Origin: Propionispora vibrioides
GTDB lineage: Bacteria > Bacillota > Negativicutes > Propionisporales > Propionisporaceae
NCBI RefSeq assembly: GCF_900110485.1
Contig: NZ_FODY01000016.1
Location: forward strand, 32,295-96,294
Reading direction: 5' to 3'
Length of the DNA stretch: 64,000 nucleotides
Made by a program: the position numbers and the translations under genes
Notes under the pieces: generated by a model
What the model was told of the DNA's origin: nothing
What the model saw: the letters and a program-made list of their open reading frames with translations, nothing else
The model's database searches: none
Shown: positions 1 to 9,384 of the stretch, piece by piece
Layout of the letters: the number at the start of each line of letters is the position of its first letter
Numbering within the stretch: the stretch's first letter is position 1

Positions 1-1
1 C

Positions 2-1084
2 TTACGGACTTTCGGGCTTGTCGTTCGCGGCATCCTTATCCCCACCTTCCTGTTCGGCGCCATGGCCCGGCATCGACATATGGTGGTTATGCCCTTCCGG
101 CGGCGCAGCGTTTGCCGCCCCGTCGTCCGGGTGGGTATGATGATGGCTATGCTGTTCCGCGGTAAAACCTGAGGCGGCGGCTTGGCTGTTGATCCTGGCT
201 ACTTCCTGGCCGCCAAAAAACAAAATCCCGATCAGCACGCCTGTTATCAGCGGCAGGTAATAGGTATTCCCGGTAGCCGGAATCTGCCGTTCAGACCTCT
301 GGTCCAACAAAGCAGGCGGTGTTTGCCAAAAAAAGCTGTCCCGTTCCAATTGCAGAATGAATTGATTGATGCCAATGCCTAACAAAATAATAAAGCCACC
401 GCCGGCATACATCCGGGGAATTTGGTAGTTCATGGCCGAGTTATGCACCAGCCAGCCCATGCCGGCACTGGCTCCCAGCATTTCCGCCGCTACCAGCATA
501 AACACCGCCATTTGCGTGCCGACCCGCAGTCCCGTGATAATGGTCGGAAAGGCAGCCGGCAATAACACGTCCCGGGCCATTCTGAACCGCGATACATGCA
601 GGGAACGGGCGGTCTTCACCAGCAAAAGGTCTACCGCGCGGATGCCTGTGATGGTATGAAATAAAATCGGCCACACTGTGACCAGCGAAATTATGGCCAG
701 CTTTTGCGCTTCCCCAATGCCAAAAAACAGAATAAACACCGGTGCCAGGGAAAAAGGATTGACATGGCTGAGCAAACGGAACAGCGGATCAAGCTGCCGT
801 GACAGGCCGGCAAACCAGCCTTCCAGAATAAAGGCCAGTGGTACTGCCACCGCTACCGCCAGCAGCAGGCCGGTCAGGACACGCCAGAGACTAACCACTA
901 AATGGCTGTATAAACTGCCGTCCAGGCCGAGTTGCTTTACAGCCTGCAGCGTAGTGGACAGCGCCGGCAGGAACTGGGCATCGGCCCAGCCCAAACGGGG
1001 CGCGATTTCCCAAAGGGCCAGCAGGGCCAAAACCCCCGACCAGCGGAGTAAAACATAGCGCAGCTTAGCTGTGGTCAAATGCAT
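2..1084 (-). CDS. SsuC/TauC-type ABC permease with extra C-terminal His-rich tail
   Basis: Inner-membrane permease of the nitrate/sulfonate/taurine ABC family (BPD_transp_1). Residues 1-255 carry the usual hydrophobic segments, and the EAA-type loop near residue 155-175 contacts the ATPase. It is homologous to the permeases at 10473 and 11356 (shared WEIAPR, NPFSL, FFGIGE and AEM-GAS-G-GWLV blocks). After the normal end (about residue 260) there is one more hydrophobic segment and then a hydrophilic tail of about 55 residues rich in His (HSHHHTHPDD, HNHHMSMPGHG), which could bind metal. It follows the ATPase gene by 14 bp in the same operon, so the two probably work together. The substrate is unknown; sulfonates or organosulfur compounds are inferred from context. 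Confidence 0.85.
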   Translation of the reverse strand: MHLTTAKLRYVLLRWSGVLALLALWEIAPRLGWADAQFLPALSTTLQAVKQLGLDGSLYSHLVVSLWRVLTGLLLAVAVAVPLAFILEGWFAGLSRQLDPLFRLLSHVNPFSLAPVFILFFGIGEAQKLAIISLVTVWPILFHTITGIRAVDLLLVKTARSLHVSRFRMARDVLLPAAFPTIITGLRVGTQMAVFMLVAAEMLGASAGMGWLVHNSAMNYQIPRMYAGGGFIILLGIGINQFILQLERDSFFWQTPPALLDQRSERQIPATGNTYYLPLITGVLIGILFFGGQEVARINSQAAASGFTAEQHSHHHTHPDDGAANAAPPEGHNHHMSMPGHGAEQEGGDKDAANDKPESP

Positions 1085-1098
1085 ACCATTCCCTCCGT

Positions 1099-1983
1099 TT
1101 ATAAGGCTGCCGACGACGAAATGGCTTCGGCAATACTTTGCCCGGCAACCGGCCCGCCTGCTCCGGCAGACTCATCATTTTGCAGCAACTGCCAGATCTT
1201 ATGGCGAATCCAGCCAAATTCGGCTGAAGAACGGATACCGTCACGGGGCCGGGGCAGATTAATATCCACAACCTCTTTGATCGTACCGGGATTGGCCGTC
1301 ATAACCGCTACCCGGTCCCCTAAAAATACCGCTTCGTCAATGCCATGGGTAACAAAGATAATGGTTTTCTTGGTTTTTTCCCAGATTCGCAGCAGTTCCT
1401 CCTGCAGCGTCTCCCTGGTTTGGGCATCCACTGCCGCAAAAGGCTCATCCATTAACAGCACTTCCGGATCATACGCCAGCGCCCGGGCGATGGCCACCCG
1501 CTGCTTCATCCCGCCGGACAGTTCATGGGGGTACCGTTCCTCAAAATTCTTCAGGCCAACCAGTTCAATATATTTCTGGCTGATTTCCCGGCGCTCCTTA
1601 GGCGGCACTTTTTTCACTTCCAGGCCAAACTCGACGTTTTTCCGGACCGTTCGCCAGGGAAACAGGGCATATCCCTGTAATACAATGCCCCGGTCCAGGT
1701 CCGGGCCGGTAATGAGGCGGCCGTCAATAAAAATCTCTCCCGAACTGGGTTTGGCCAAGCCTGCCACCATATCAAGGAATGTTGATTTACCGCAGCCGCT
1801 GGGTCCGACAATCACCAGGAATTCGCCCTGCTTAACTGTAAGGTCCAACTGCTTGATAGCCTCAAATTCACTAAGTCCGCCGTCCCCTTTTTGCTTAATG
1901 GTATATACCCGGCGGATATTGCGGGCTACAATCTTATCGTCGCCGGCCGACCCTTGACTCTGCGCTTGTATATTACCGGACAT
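1099..1983 (-). CDS. SsuB/TauB-type ABC transporter ATPase
   Basis: Cytoplasmic ATPase of the NitT/TauT ABC family, 294 aa. Visible motifs are Walker [10 protein letters not shown] near residue 60, signature LSGGMKQRVA near 155, Walker B VLLMDEPFAAVD near 175 and the H-loop FVTHGIDEA. The ATG is preceded by AGGAGGAAGG. This is the only ATPase of this type in the window, while three matching permeases (2, 10473, 11356) and one binding protein (9385) are present, so it may energise all of them. Leader RNA copy 1 lies just upstream. Confidence 0.92.
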   Translation of the reverse strand: MSGNIQAQSQGSAGDDKIVARNIRRVYTIKQKGDGGLSEFEAIKQLDLTVKQGEFLVIVGPSGCGKSTFLDMVAGLAKPSSGEIFIDGRLITGPDLDRGIVLQGYALFPWRTVRKNVEFGLEVKKVPPKERREISQKYIELVGLKNFEERYPHELSGGMKQRVAIARALAYDPEVLLMDEPFAAVDAQTRETLQEELLRIWEKTKKTIIFVTHGIDEAVFLGDRVAVMTANPGTIKEVVDINLPRPRDGIRSSAEFGWIRHKIWQLLQNDESAGAGGPVAGQSIAEAISSSAAL

Positions 1984-2030
1984 TTTCCTTCCTCCTCATG
2001 GCGCTGCTGCGCCTTTTTATTTACTTTAAG

Positions 2031-2092
2031 AAAACATAGAGGCCAAGCTCCATTCAGGAACTTGGCCTCTATGTTTCATAGTCGGACAAGTG
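2031..2092 (-). promoter_or_regulatory. Leader RNA copy 1 (P1-GA-P2-A-terminator), upstream of ABC ATPase
   Basis: On the minus strand P1 CUUGUCC is followed by GA, the P2 hairpin CUAUG/CAUAG, A, then GGCCAAG (P1 3' strand, pairing with one mismatch). GGCCAAG is also part of the 5' arm of a long terminator hairpin ending in a T-rich run. It lies between cysK and the ATPase gene, so it can also serve as the cysK terminator. P2 differs completely in sequence from most copies but keeps its pairing. Confidence 0.7.
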
Positions 2093-2142
2093 TGCAGCCC
2101 TATGTTTATCCAAAATGCTCTCTTCAAAATGAGGGTTGTTTT

Positions 2143-3069
2143 TTAATCTTGAAATAACACCGTGCTAATATAACGCTCGCCTGTATCAGGCAAGATAGCC
2201 ACAATTAATTGCCCGGCATGTTCCCGCCGTTTGGCCAGTTGCAGGGCGGCAAAAGCCGCTGCGCCCGAGGAAATGCCGACCAGTATGCCTTCCTGCCGGG
2301 CCAGGTCCCGTGCCGTTTCCACGGCTTCCTCATTTTTCACCTTATAAATCTCGTCAACAATATCCAGGTTCAGTACGCCCGGCACAAATCCCGCGCCAAT
2401 CCCCTGTATTTTATGGGCACCCGGTTTACCGCCGGAAAGCACCGGCGAATCAAAAGGTTCTACGGCAATAACTTTCAGCGTAGGTTTGCGTTTTTTCAGC
2501 ACTTCCCCGATACCGGTAATCGTTCCTCCTGTGCCCACACCGCCGATAATCACATCCACCCGGCCGTCGGTATCGGCCCAGATCTCTTCTGCCGTTGTTG
2601 CCCGGTGGATAGCCGGATTGGCCGCATTGTTAAACTGTTGGGGAATAAACGAGTTCGGTATTTGCGCCGCCAGTTCCTCAGCCTTGCGGACGGCGCCTTT
2701 CATACCCTCCGCTCCCGGGGTCAGCACCAGCTCTGCGCCATAGACCTTTAGCAGGCTGCGCCGCTCGGTGCTCATGGTTTCCGGCATAGTCAGGATCAGA
2801 CGGTAGCCCCTGGCAGCGGCAATAAAGGCCAGGGCGATGCCGGTATTGCCGCTGGTCGGTTCGATAATAACGGTATCCTTACCGATTAGCCCTTGCTCCT
2901 CCGCGGCTTTCAGCATGCTAAGACCAATCCGGTCTTTCACGCTCCCGCCGGGATTAAACAATTCCAGTTTGGCAACTACTTCGGCACTTTCGGCTGTTAC
3001 CACCTTGTTTAATTTAAGCAGCGGCGTACCGCCGATCAGATCGGTTACACTATTCGCTATTTTAGCCAT
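2143..3069 (-). CDS. cysK: Cysteine synthase (O-acetylserine sulfhydrylase)
   Basis: PLP enzyme that makes cysteine from O-acetylserine and sulfide in the cytoplasm. The PLP lysine lies in GGSVKDRIG near residue 40, the substrate loop is TSGNTG near 72, and the phosphate-binding glycine loop is [10 protein letters not shown] near 180. Length (308 aa) is typical. The ATG at 3069 is chosen over an in-frame ATG 15 bp upstream because GGAG sits 8 bp before it. It is the last gene of the NifK/NifD-like pair A transcription unit (23 bp after the NifD-like stop), which fits capture of sulfide released by that reductase. That link is inference. Confidence 0.93.
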   Translation of the reverse strand: MAKIANSVTDLIGGTPLLKLNKVVTAESAEVVAKLELFNPGGSVKDRIGLSMLKAAEEQGLIGKDTVIIEPTSGNTGIALAFIAAARGYRLILTMPETMSTERRSLLKVYGAELVLTPGAEGMKGAVRKAEELAAQIPNSFIPQQFNNAANPAIHRATTAEEIWADTDGRVDVIIGGVGTGGTITGIGEVLKKRKPTLKVIAVEPFDSPVLSGGKPGAHKIQGIGAGFVPGVLNLDIVDEIYKVKNEEAVETARDLARQEGILVGISSGAAAFAALQLAKRREHAGQLIVAILPDTGERYISTVLFQD

Positions 3070-3092
3070 ATTCCCACTCCTCATTTCTTTGT

Positions 3093-4598
3093 TCAGGCAT
3101 TGCTTTCATCAATGTACGAAAAAGCATCCTTCTCATACCAGTCGTCCCGGTACGGCAGGCGGATATTTTGCCCCAGACTCCGGTTAAACGCCGGATTCCG
3201 GAGAATTCTGGCCAACCGGCGGGCAAATTCAAATACGCCGGCATACCCCAAAAAGAGCTGGCTCTGGTGAAAAAGAGGAATAACGGGAATACCCTGTTTG
3301 GCGGCCCAGGCATTGGTGCCCACATGGCCGACATACACATCGGGTTTCAGCCTGTGTACCAGGTTTGCCATTTCAAAGGGCTGCCCGGTAGCGACATTAA
3401 AGGGAATCTGCTGGATAGCCTCCTGTTCACCCAGCATTTCATCGCCGAATTGATCATAATGGTAGGCCCGCAGCCCAATGACTTCCAGCCCTAAATACTG
3501 GAGCAGTTCGGCATTGGCCACGACACGGATTTCCCCGCCGCCGACCAGCACCCGTTTGCCCTTGAACAACTCCCGGTAAGGGGCTAGGGCTTCTTCCAAC
3601 TGCCTGACCTCCTGATCAATAAACCGCGCTGCCTCTTTTTCCATACCAAAAAATTCGGCAATGTCCTGAATCCAGCGATTGGTGTATTTTACACCGATTG
3701 GAATGGTCCGGAGAATAAAGGGAATATGGTATTTCTCTTTCAGATGTTCAACAAAATAGTCGTCATGGGTCGCGCAAATACTTACATTTAAGGCCGCTTC
3801 AGTCGCTTTTTTAAAATCCTCCGGATGAGCATAACAGGGCAGGATGTTGAGATTCAAATCCAGCGCCTGCAGCAGCCGTACCAATTCATATTCGTCAATG
3901 CGGCTCATGGAAGAAACATTTAATACGTTAACCGTGCGGCTGATGCGGTACTTTTCCAGAAATATTTCCTGTTCATCCCGCTCCAGCCGTTCATCGACCG
4001 GATCAGGTTCAATCAAATTGCGCAATATGCCGTGATAGACGGCGTCGTAGGCGCTGGCCATAATTTTCGTTTTAAAGCCTTCACAATGGACCGGCACAAT
4101 TTTGGCCTTTACTTCCTTTTGCACCTGTTCCACCACACTGTCGACATCATCGCCGATAATGGCCGGCACACAACTATTTACAATGATAATGGCGCTGGGG
4201 CGGAATTCCTGTTCAGCATGTAAAATAGCCTCACGCAAATTGTCTTCGCCACCGTTAATAACTTCGGCTTCTCTTAAATTGGTATTCACCCAGATCAGAC
4301 CCCGGGCACTGCTATCGCGCAGTTGCTGAAACCCCTTGTTAATGCCCGCCTGCGCCAGACTGCCGCCACCGCAGCCCACCGGACCATGAACAATCACCAC
4401 GGCATCGCGGATGGTATTTAAAATCGCCAGGCTTAAATTCAACTGACAGCCCTGAGTCTGGGCGAATTTCCGTTTGATCCCGTTGAGACAACCCTTTTGT
4501 GATTGATCTACCAACCGGCCGCTCGGTCCACCGTAGGCATTGCAGGCCTTTAAGCGGTCCTCGCGCACCGGGGGCGCTTTTTCCTGTATATAATCCAT
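3093..4598 (-). CDS. Nitrogenase-like component 1 alpha subunit, pair A
   Basis: NifD/NifE-superfamily protein of 501 aa that would pair with the NifK-like protein encoded just upstream (18 bp). Cysteines at 51, 76 and 143 match the P-cluster ligands Cys62, Cys88 and Cys154 of A. vinelandii NifD. Cys275 matches the cofactor ligand Cys275 ([10 protein letters not shown]). The position of the FeMo-co ligand His442 appears to be Leu (QLFLGYAG). It lacks the GSITG-x-GT N-terminal block shared by the other three D-like proteins, and its gene follows the K gene, so pair A is the most divergent. By family it should be an electron-accepting reductase fed by a NifH-type protein; a C-S bond substrate is inferred from the adjacent cysK. 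Confidence 0.85.
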   Translation of the reverse strand: MDYIQEKAPPVREDRLKACNAYGGPSGRLVDQSQKGCLNGIKRKFAQTQGCQLNLSLAILNTIRDAVVIVHGPVGCGGGSLAQAGINKGFQQLRDSSARGLIWVNTNLREAEVINGGEDNLREAILHAEQEFRPSAIIIVNSCVPAIIGDDVDSVVEQVQKEVKAKIVPVHCEGFKTKIMASAYDAVYHGILRNLIEPDPVDERLERDEQEIFLEKYRISRTVNVLNVSSMSRIDEYELVRLLQALDLNLNILPCYAHPEDFKKATEAALNVSICATHDDYFVEHLKEKYHIPFILRTIPIGVKYTNRWIQDIAEFFGMEKEAARFIDQEVRQLEEALAPYRELFKGKRVLVGGGEIRVVANAELLQYLGLEVIGLRAYHYDQFGDEMLGEQEAIQQIPFNVATGQPFEMANLVHRLKPDVYVGHVGTNAWAAKQGIPVIPLFHQSQLFLGYAGVFEFARRLARILRNPAFNRSLGQNIRLPYRDDWYEKDAFSYIDESNA

Positions 4599-4616
4599 TG
4601 ATACCGGCTCCCTTCC

Positions 4617-5954
4617 TTATCGGTTGCTTACCAATATTCCCAGTACATCCTCGGTCAACCGCAAGGCCCCGCTATACCCGGCATAAGCCCGGTCCAGCAC
4701 TACCCGGTTGGAGATGGGATAGGCCACACTTAAATGAGCGGCCCCCAGGGTATCGGCAAAATCTTTTTCCAGGCTGCTGCCAAAGACAAAAGCCGGACTA
4801 AACGAATCAAAATATCGGTTGTTCCGGTTCCGGGGCCAGGCCTTGCTAAAATGCTTGCCCACACTGGCCGTATCGGTATCGAATATCACTTGCGGCTCAA
4901 CCCCGCATAACCCCTGAAAGCGCTTTCTTACCGACTCCTGTTCCGCCTCCTCCAGATCATCAGTGATTACCACCAGCTCCGGCAGCCAGCCCAGGTCATC
5001 GGCCAAAAATTTGGTTAACGCCGACGCATAATTGGCATCGGCTACGACTACGCTGTAGCGCTGAAAATCAAGATCGTTATACACATCGGCTAACCGCACC
5101 AGGTAATCATAATAACGCTTCTTTTCTCCGGCAATAACCTTTTCCAGCTCGTGGCCTGGAATGTTCAACGCCCTGCCAACGGTACGCAAAAACTCCTCCG
5201 TGCCGGTTGGCCCGATGGGCAGCGGGGCAATCACATAGGGCACGCCATGCACTTCTTCAAATACTTTAGCCGGTTCCACGCCGGACACGTCGGATACAAC
5301 AATATTCAAGCGGGCTGCCGCCGCAGATTTTAGGTTTTCCAGTGTTTCCCCTTCGCCAAAAAAGGTGTTGACCTGATAGCCCAGCTTCTGAATCAGCGCT
5401 TTCAAGACCTGCAGGTTGCCTTTCCAGAATACGTCCTGCACCGGAACCAGGCCAAACAGGTTCACCGTCTTCTCTTCCTTCACCGGATTAGGGGTAACAA
5501 AATCACGGAATAATTTGCTGAGAACAATATCATAGCCCTGATACGAGTTGCCCTTGAACCCGCCTGTCTCGGCTGCCAGTACCGGTTCTCCCGCCTGGCG
5601 GAACCGATTAGCTACGGCAACGGCGTCATCACCGATAATATCCACCATACAGCCTGTTACAACAAAATATAAATCGCCGTCAACCACTTCCAGCGTGCTG
5701 GCGATCTGTTCTTCCAGACGCTCCTCACCGCCAAAGACAATATCCTTCTCGTAGATATTGGAGCTGGGCAGGGCCTGGCCGGCACAGTAGCTGCTGCCCA
5801 GATAACCGGCGGCTCCGTTTAAGGCATTGGTGAAGTTGCCGCCGCAGCCGGCAGCGGCATGCAGGATGGATATGGTCCGCGGCAGGGCATTTAACGTGGC
5901 TACCGCACCGCCCATAGTGCACAAATAACGCGGCCGGTCAATAAATTTGCTCAT
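4617..5954 (-). CDS. Nitrogenase-like component 1 beta subunit, pair A
   Basis: NifK-like protein of 445 aa. Cysteines 12, 37 and 102 (RYLC, AAGCGG, TGCMVDIIGDD) match NifK Cys70, Cys95 and Cys153, so a full P-cluster can form with the alpha subunit. It lacks the long N-terminal extension of true NifK, as is usual for nitrogenase-like reductases. First gene of the K-D-cysK unit, behind two leader RNA copies (2 and 3) and a strong promoter at 6299-6326. Confidence 0.85.
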   Translation of the reverse strand: MSKFIDRPRYLCTMGGAVATLNALPRTISILHAAAGCGGNFTNALNGAAGYLGSSYCAGQALPSSNIYEKDIVFGGEERLEEQIASTLEVVDGDLYFVVTGCMVDIIGDDAVAVANRFRQAGEPVLAAETGGFKGNSYQGYDIVLSKLFRDFVTPNPVKEEKTVNLFGLVPVQDVFWKGNLQVLKALIQKLGYQVNTFFGEGETLENLKSAAAARLNIVVSDVSGVEPAKVFEEVHGVPYVIAPLPIGPTGTEEFLRTVGRALNIPGHELEKVIAGEKKRYYDYLVRLADVYNDLDFQRYSVVVADANYASALTKFLADDLGWLPELVVITDDLEEAEQESVRKRFQGLCGVEPQVIFDTDTASVGKHFSKAWPRNRNNRYFDSFSPAFVFGSSLEKDFADTLGAAHLSVAYPISNRVVLDRAYAGYSGALRLTEDVLGILVSNR

Positions 5955-5993
5955 ATACTTGCCTCCCTGTCAGATAAAAATAATAGTATTAAA

Positions 5994-6064
5994 ACAAAAA
6001 AGGCAAAGAGGATTCCGTAAAGGATTCTTCTTTGCCTTCAGTATGGATATACTGATCAGTCAAA
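5994..6064 (-). promoter_or_regulatory. Leader RNA copy 2, upstream of pair A
   Basis: Minus strand: GACUGA, P2 hairpin UCAGUAU/AUACUGA (7 bp, loop AUCC), then A and GGCAAAG beginning a terminator stem closed by CUUUGCC and a T run. P1 is short here (CU/GG). Proximal member of a tandem with copy 3, about 30 bp before the NifK-like start codon. Confidence 0.75.
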
Positions 6065-6209
6065 TCTCATAGCCTGCGACTGGCTTATTCCAAGCGAGCC
6101 TGGTTAAGACCGCTGCCATGCCGTCATCACTTCGTTATTCACTTAATGAATATCGTGCACTCACTCAGAAATCTTGCCGCTATCGCGCAAAGCCCGGCAC
6201 GGGAGTATG

Positions 6210-6273
6210 AAAAAAGCTAAGGCATACCCTAGGGAGGGTACTAACCTTAGCCTTCAGTTATTCTGATCAGCAA
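6210..6273 (-). promoter_or_regulatory. Leader RNA copy 3, distal tandem copy upstream of pair A
   Basis: Minus strand: GCUGA, P2 UCAG/CUGA (loop AAUAA), A, then GGCUAAGG, which starts a terminator closed by CCUUAGC and a T run. The start of transcription predicted from the promoter at 6299-6326 lies about 20 nt upstream of P1. The 140 bp between copies 2 and 3 show no other clear feature. Confidence 0.78.
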
Positions 6274-6298
6274 ATGCTCTCATTCATTATTTTCTTTA

Positions 6299-6326
6299 AT
6301 TATAATGATCTGTATTTATTTGTCAA
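6299..6326 (-). promoter_or_regulatory. Sigma-A promoter for pair A operon
   Basis: TTGACA (6321-6326) and TATAAT (6299-6304) with a 16 bp spacer, reading into leader copies 3 and 2. Confidence 0.75.
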
Positions 6327-6401
6327 GCGAAAATATTGTCTGCCGGGACCGGACCGGCGGTCCACAGCCTGTCATAACAAACCGGTCTTGTCAGGAATGA
6401 T

Positions 6402-6461
6402 AAAAACGGGAAGCCGGCCCATGTACAATGCAAGACCTTTGCGGAGGGTAGCCGGCTTCCC
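6402..6461 (-). terminator. Rho-independent terminator after pair B
   Basis: Arms GGGAAGCCGGC and GCCGGCTTCCC followed by GTTTTTATC on the minus strand, 30 bp past the stop of the pair B NifK-like gene. It ends the long ABC transporter-NifD-NifK unit. Confidence 0.8.
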
Positions 6462-6491
6462 AAATATAGGGGAAGCAACGTCAAAAACCGG

Positions 6492-7808
6492 TTACTGAAA
6501 ATCTTCCAGTACCAAGGAATAGATATCCTCAACCAGCCGTAAGGCCCCTTCATAGCCTACATAGGAGCGGTTTAGCACCAGGCGGTTGGTAACCGGTGTG
6601 GCCAGGGAAAGCTGATAGCCGTTAATTTCCCGCGATAAAACACGGTCCCAGGCGCTGCCCAGAATGAGAGGCCGGCTGCGGAAGGTAAGCTTGCGGATAT
6701 CTTCATGAATTTCGCCACCGTCATTGCTGAAAACCACCTTCGCCTCAATGCCGTCCTCGAAGTTTTTAAATTCTGCCGTTATGCTGTCCTGGTATTCTTC
6801 GGCAACGCCATCAGTGATATACTGGGTTTCCGGCAGCAAACCCAAATCATTGATTAAAAAGCGGGCTACGCCAAGCGCATAGAAACTATCGGCAATGGAA
6901 ACAAACCGCCGGGGCATCAACTGCGTTTCCAGCAGGGAATCGGCAGCCCGGTCAATGTAATAGTAATAATCCTGCTCCAGCTTGTTAATGATTTTTTCCA
7001 CCCGTTTGCCCTCGATGCCGGCATAGGTTCCCACGGTGCGTAAAAAATTCGCCGTTTCGGTCGGTCCGATCGGCAGCACCGGATAATGCAGATAAGGCGT
7101 GCCAAACTTCGCCTCCAGATGTTTTACATTTTTGAGGCCTACCCAGGGAGAAACCAGTAAATTAAACTGGGCTTTCGGTACCCGCCGCAAGGCCTCCAGC
7201 CCGTTGCCCGGACCGAAAATAATGTTGGGCGTCAGACCCAGCAGCGCTACCAGTTTTTCAATCTCCCGGAGGTTACCCACCCAGAAAGGGTCCTGGTAAG
7301 GCACAACGGCCCAGATGTTCACCAACCTGGCCTCTTTTTCCGCGGCTGGCTGCAAATACTGTTCGATAATGGCATCCAGCACCAGCTCATGGCCAAACAA
7401 GTTACTGCCTTTAAAGCCGCCTGTTTCCACAGCCACAACCGGCTTGCCCTGTTCCTGAAACCGGCGGGCCACTTCGCTTACATCGTCACCGACAATATCG
7501 GAAGTACAGCCGGTCAAAATAACAAACAGCCCGGCATCAATGACTTTAAGGGCATTGCTCACAATATCACGCAGCCGGTCGTCACCGCCAAAGATGACTT
7601 CCTTTTCCCCGATATTAGTGCATGGCACCGAGTGGCCGCCGACATAACCCGACCCCTGGCAGCCATTGGCCGAGCCCAAGGTCCGCCATAACTTCTGACC
7701 GCAGCCCGGTCCGGCATGCAAAATAGGCGCTGCCTTTTCAATAGCCAATACCGATTGATAGCCACCCAAGGCGCATACATGGCGTACCTGCTCTACAAAT
7801 CGCGACAT
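6492..7808 (-). CDS. Nitrogenase-like component 1 beta subunit, pair B
   Basis: NifK-like protein, 438 aa. Cys12, Cys36 and Cys101 (RHVCALGG, GPGCGQK, TGCTSDIVGDD) correspond to the three beta-subunit P-cluster ligands. The start ATG overlaps the stop of the alpha gene by one base, indicating translational coupling. Closest in the window to the pair C beta subunit (shared ILHAGPGCG, PCTN, TGCTSDIVGDD). Last gene of the unit that begins at nifB and runs through the transporter genes, so import and reduction of the same substrate are plausible. Confidence 0.87.
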   Translation of the reverse strand: MSRFVEQVRHVCALGGYQSVLAIEKAAPILHAGPGCGQKLWRTLGSANGCQGSGYVGGHSVPCTNIGEKEVIFGGDDRLRDIVSNALKVIDAGLFVILTGCTSDIVGDDVSEVARRFQEQGKPVVAVETGGFKGSNLFGHELVLDAIIEQYLQPAAEKEARLVNIWAVVPYQDPFWVGNLREIEKLVALLGLTPNIIFGPGNGLEALRRVPKAQFNLLVSPWVGLKNVKHLEAKFGTPYLHYPVLPIGPTETANFLRTVGTYAGIEGKRVEKIINKLEQDYYYYIDRAADSLLETQLMPRRFVSIADSFYALGVARFLINDLGLLPETQYITDGVAEEYQDSITAEFKNFEDGIEAKVVFSNDGGEIHEDIRKLTFRSRPLILGSAWDRVLSREINGYQLSLATPVTNRLVLNRSYVGYEGALRLVEDIYSLVLEDFQ

Positions 7809-9274
7809 TATCCCACCTCGTCCTGTAAAAAAGTAAAGCTATCCTGCTCCATCCACCAGTCGGTATAAGGAAGAGTGACCCTGGCTGACAGCTTTTTGAC
7901 AAAATTACGGTTTGTCAAAGCGTCCAGCACCCGAAAGCCAAAATCCACCAGTCCCTGATAGCCATAGGCGGTATATTCGTCACCAATCATAATCGACGGT
8001 ATGCCCAGTTTGGTAGCCCAAACCGTCATGCCCGGATGGCGGCCGATATATAAATCAGGTTTTAGTTTATTAAGCAGATTCATCATTTCAAACACCTGCT
8101 GGTCGGCCACGCTAAAGGGGATATCCTCGGTTCCTTCCAGCAAATGCTGTACCGTTTCCGGTGACTGGCCGCTGTCATACTGCGGATCGTAATGCCAGGA
8201 GGCACCCCAGATAATCTCAACGCCCAGTTCCTGCAGCGTCCGGATGTAGTCATGGGCAAAACTGGGTCCCATACCGACAACCGCTTTTTTGCCTTTGAGT
8301 TTTCCCCGCAGTTCGGCCAGTTCACCGGCAATCCGGTCTTTTTCTTCCTTTATATAAGCTTCCACGGCCGCTTCCTTGCCGACAATCTTTCCCAATTCCC
8401 GGAGCCAGTTGTCCGTCCCCGTTATACCGTGCGGCTGCAATGCTTTCACATAAGGAACTCCATATTGCTGTTCCAGGGCATTGCCGAAGTATCCCCCCAG
8501 CGTGCCGCAAATACTAATGGTCGCCACCGATTCGGAGGTTCGCGCCAGTTCGTCTATCGAACTATAGGGCACCATAAATACCGGCTCCAGACCAAACCTG
8601 GCCAGCATGGCCGTAATCTGTTGGCGGGCGCTGCCCCGAAAATTAATCAGGTTTACCTTATTGGTTTTCTTTTCCGGCGGTTTGACAATTCCCGTTAAGA
8701 TGGCATGGAAGGCCGCATCAAAACCGGAAGCCCAGATTTGTGATTTAAACCCTTCGCAGAAGACGGGCGTCAACGGCACCGGAATCTCGTCTCTTAATTC
8801 ATCCAGCGCGCTGATAATGTCCTCGCCGATAATGCCTGATACGCAGGAAGTGGTAACAAAGATAGCCTTCGGCTGAAACCGCCGATAGGCTTCCCGCACC
8901 GCGTCCTTCAGTTTGGCAACCGCCCCGAAAACGGTATCTTCCTCCACCATATTGGTATTAAGAATATTGATATTCCGGTACTCCAGGCCTCTGACCTTGC
9001 GGCCCCATTTATCCTGTTCATTGGCCCCGGCACTGTCACCGGCACAGCCGATTGGCGCGTGATTGACCACTGCCGCATCGACAATACCGGACAGATAATT
9101 TTGGGCGCAACCGGAGCTGCAGGCACTGGCCTGGCTGAAGCATCTGCCTTTATTTTGCAACGAACAGCCTGATACACGGGCTCCCAAATCCCGGATGGTG
9201 CCCTGGTAACCGGTAATGGAGCCCAGACGGTTCTCCCGGATGGCTACTTCGGGAAGCTCTAAATTAATCGCCAT
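7808..9274 (-). CDS. Nitrogenase-like component 1 alpha subunit, pair B
   Basis: NifD-like protein, 488 aa from the ATG at 9274, which has GAGGAGG 10 bp upstream; an in-frame GTG at 9298 would put the ribosome site inside the gene. Cys52, Cys77 and Cys144 match the alpha P-cluster ligands and Cys256 (ISICGTLGGYF) matches the cofactor ligand Cys275. The His442 position reads Tyr (TAYGYQG). Two further N-terminal cysteines (37, 45) have no counterpart in NifD. Shares the GSITG-x-GT opening with the alpha subunits of pairs C and D. Encoded directly after the transporter binding protein. Confidence 0.87.
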   Translation of the reverse strand: MAINLELPEVAIRENRLGSITGYQGTIRDLGARVSGCSLQNKGRCFSQASACSSGCAQNYLSGIVDAAVVNHAPIGCAGDSAGANEQDKWGRKVRGLEYRNINILNTNMVEEDTVFGAVAKLKDAVREAYRRFQPKAIFVTTSCVSGIIGEDIISALDELRDEIPVPLTPVFCEGFKSQIWASGFDAAFHAILTGIVKPPEKKTNKVNLINFRGSARQQITAMLARFGLEPVFMVPYSSIDELARTSESVATISICGTLGGYFGNALEQQYGVPYVKALQPHGITGTDNWLRELGKIVGKEAAVEAYIKEEKDRIAGELAELRGKLKGKKAVVGMGPSFAHDYIRTLQELGVEIIWGASWHYDPQYDSGQSPETVQHLLEGTEDIPFSVADQQVFEMMNLLNKLKPDLYIGRHPGMTVWATKLGIPSIMIGDEYTAYGYQGLVDFGFRVLDALTNRNFVKKLSARVTLPYTDWWMEQDSFTFLQDEVG

Positions 9275-9384
9275 AGCAATGGTACCTCCTCTATCCACTT
9301 CACACTAAATATATTGTCATGACGGCCGCCACTGCCGGCGGCCGTCATGACACCTTACGTCCCGGCAGGTTTACCTGCCAAACA

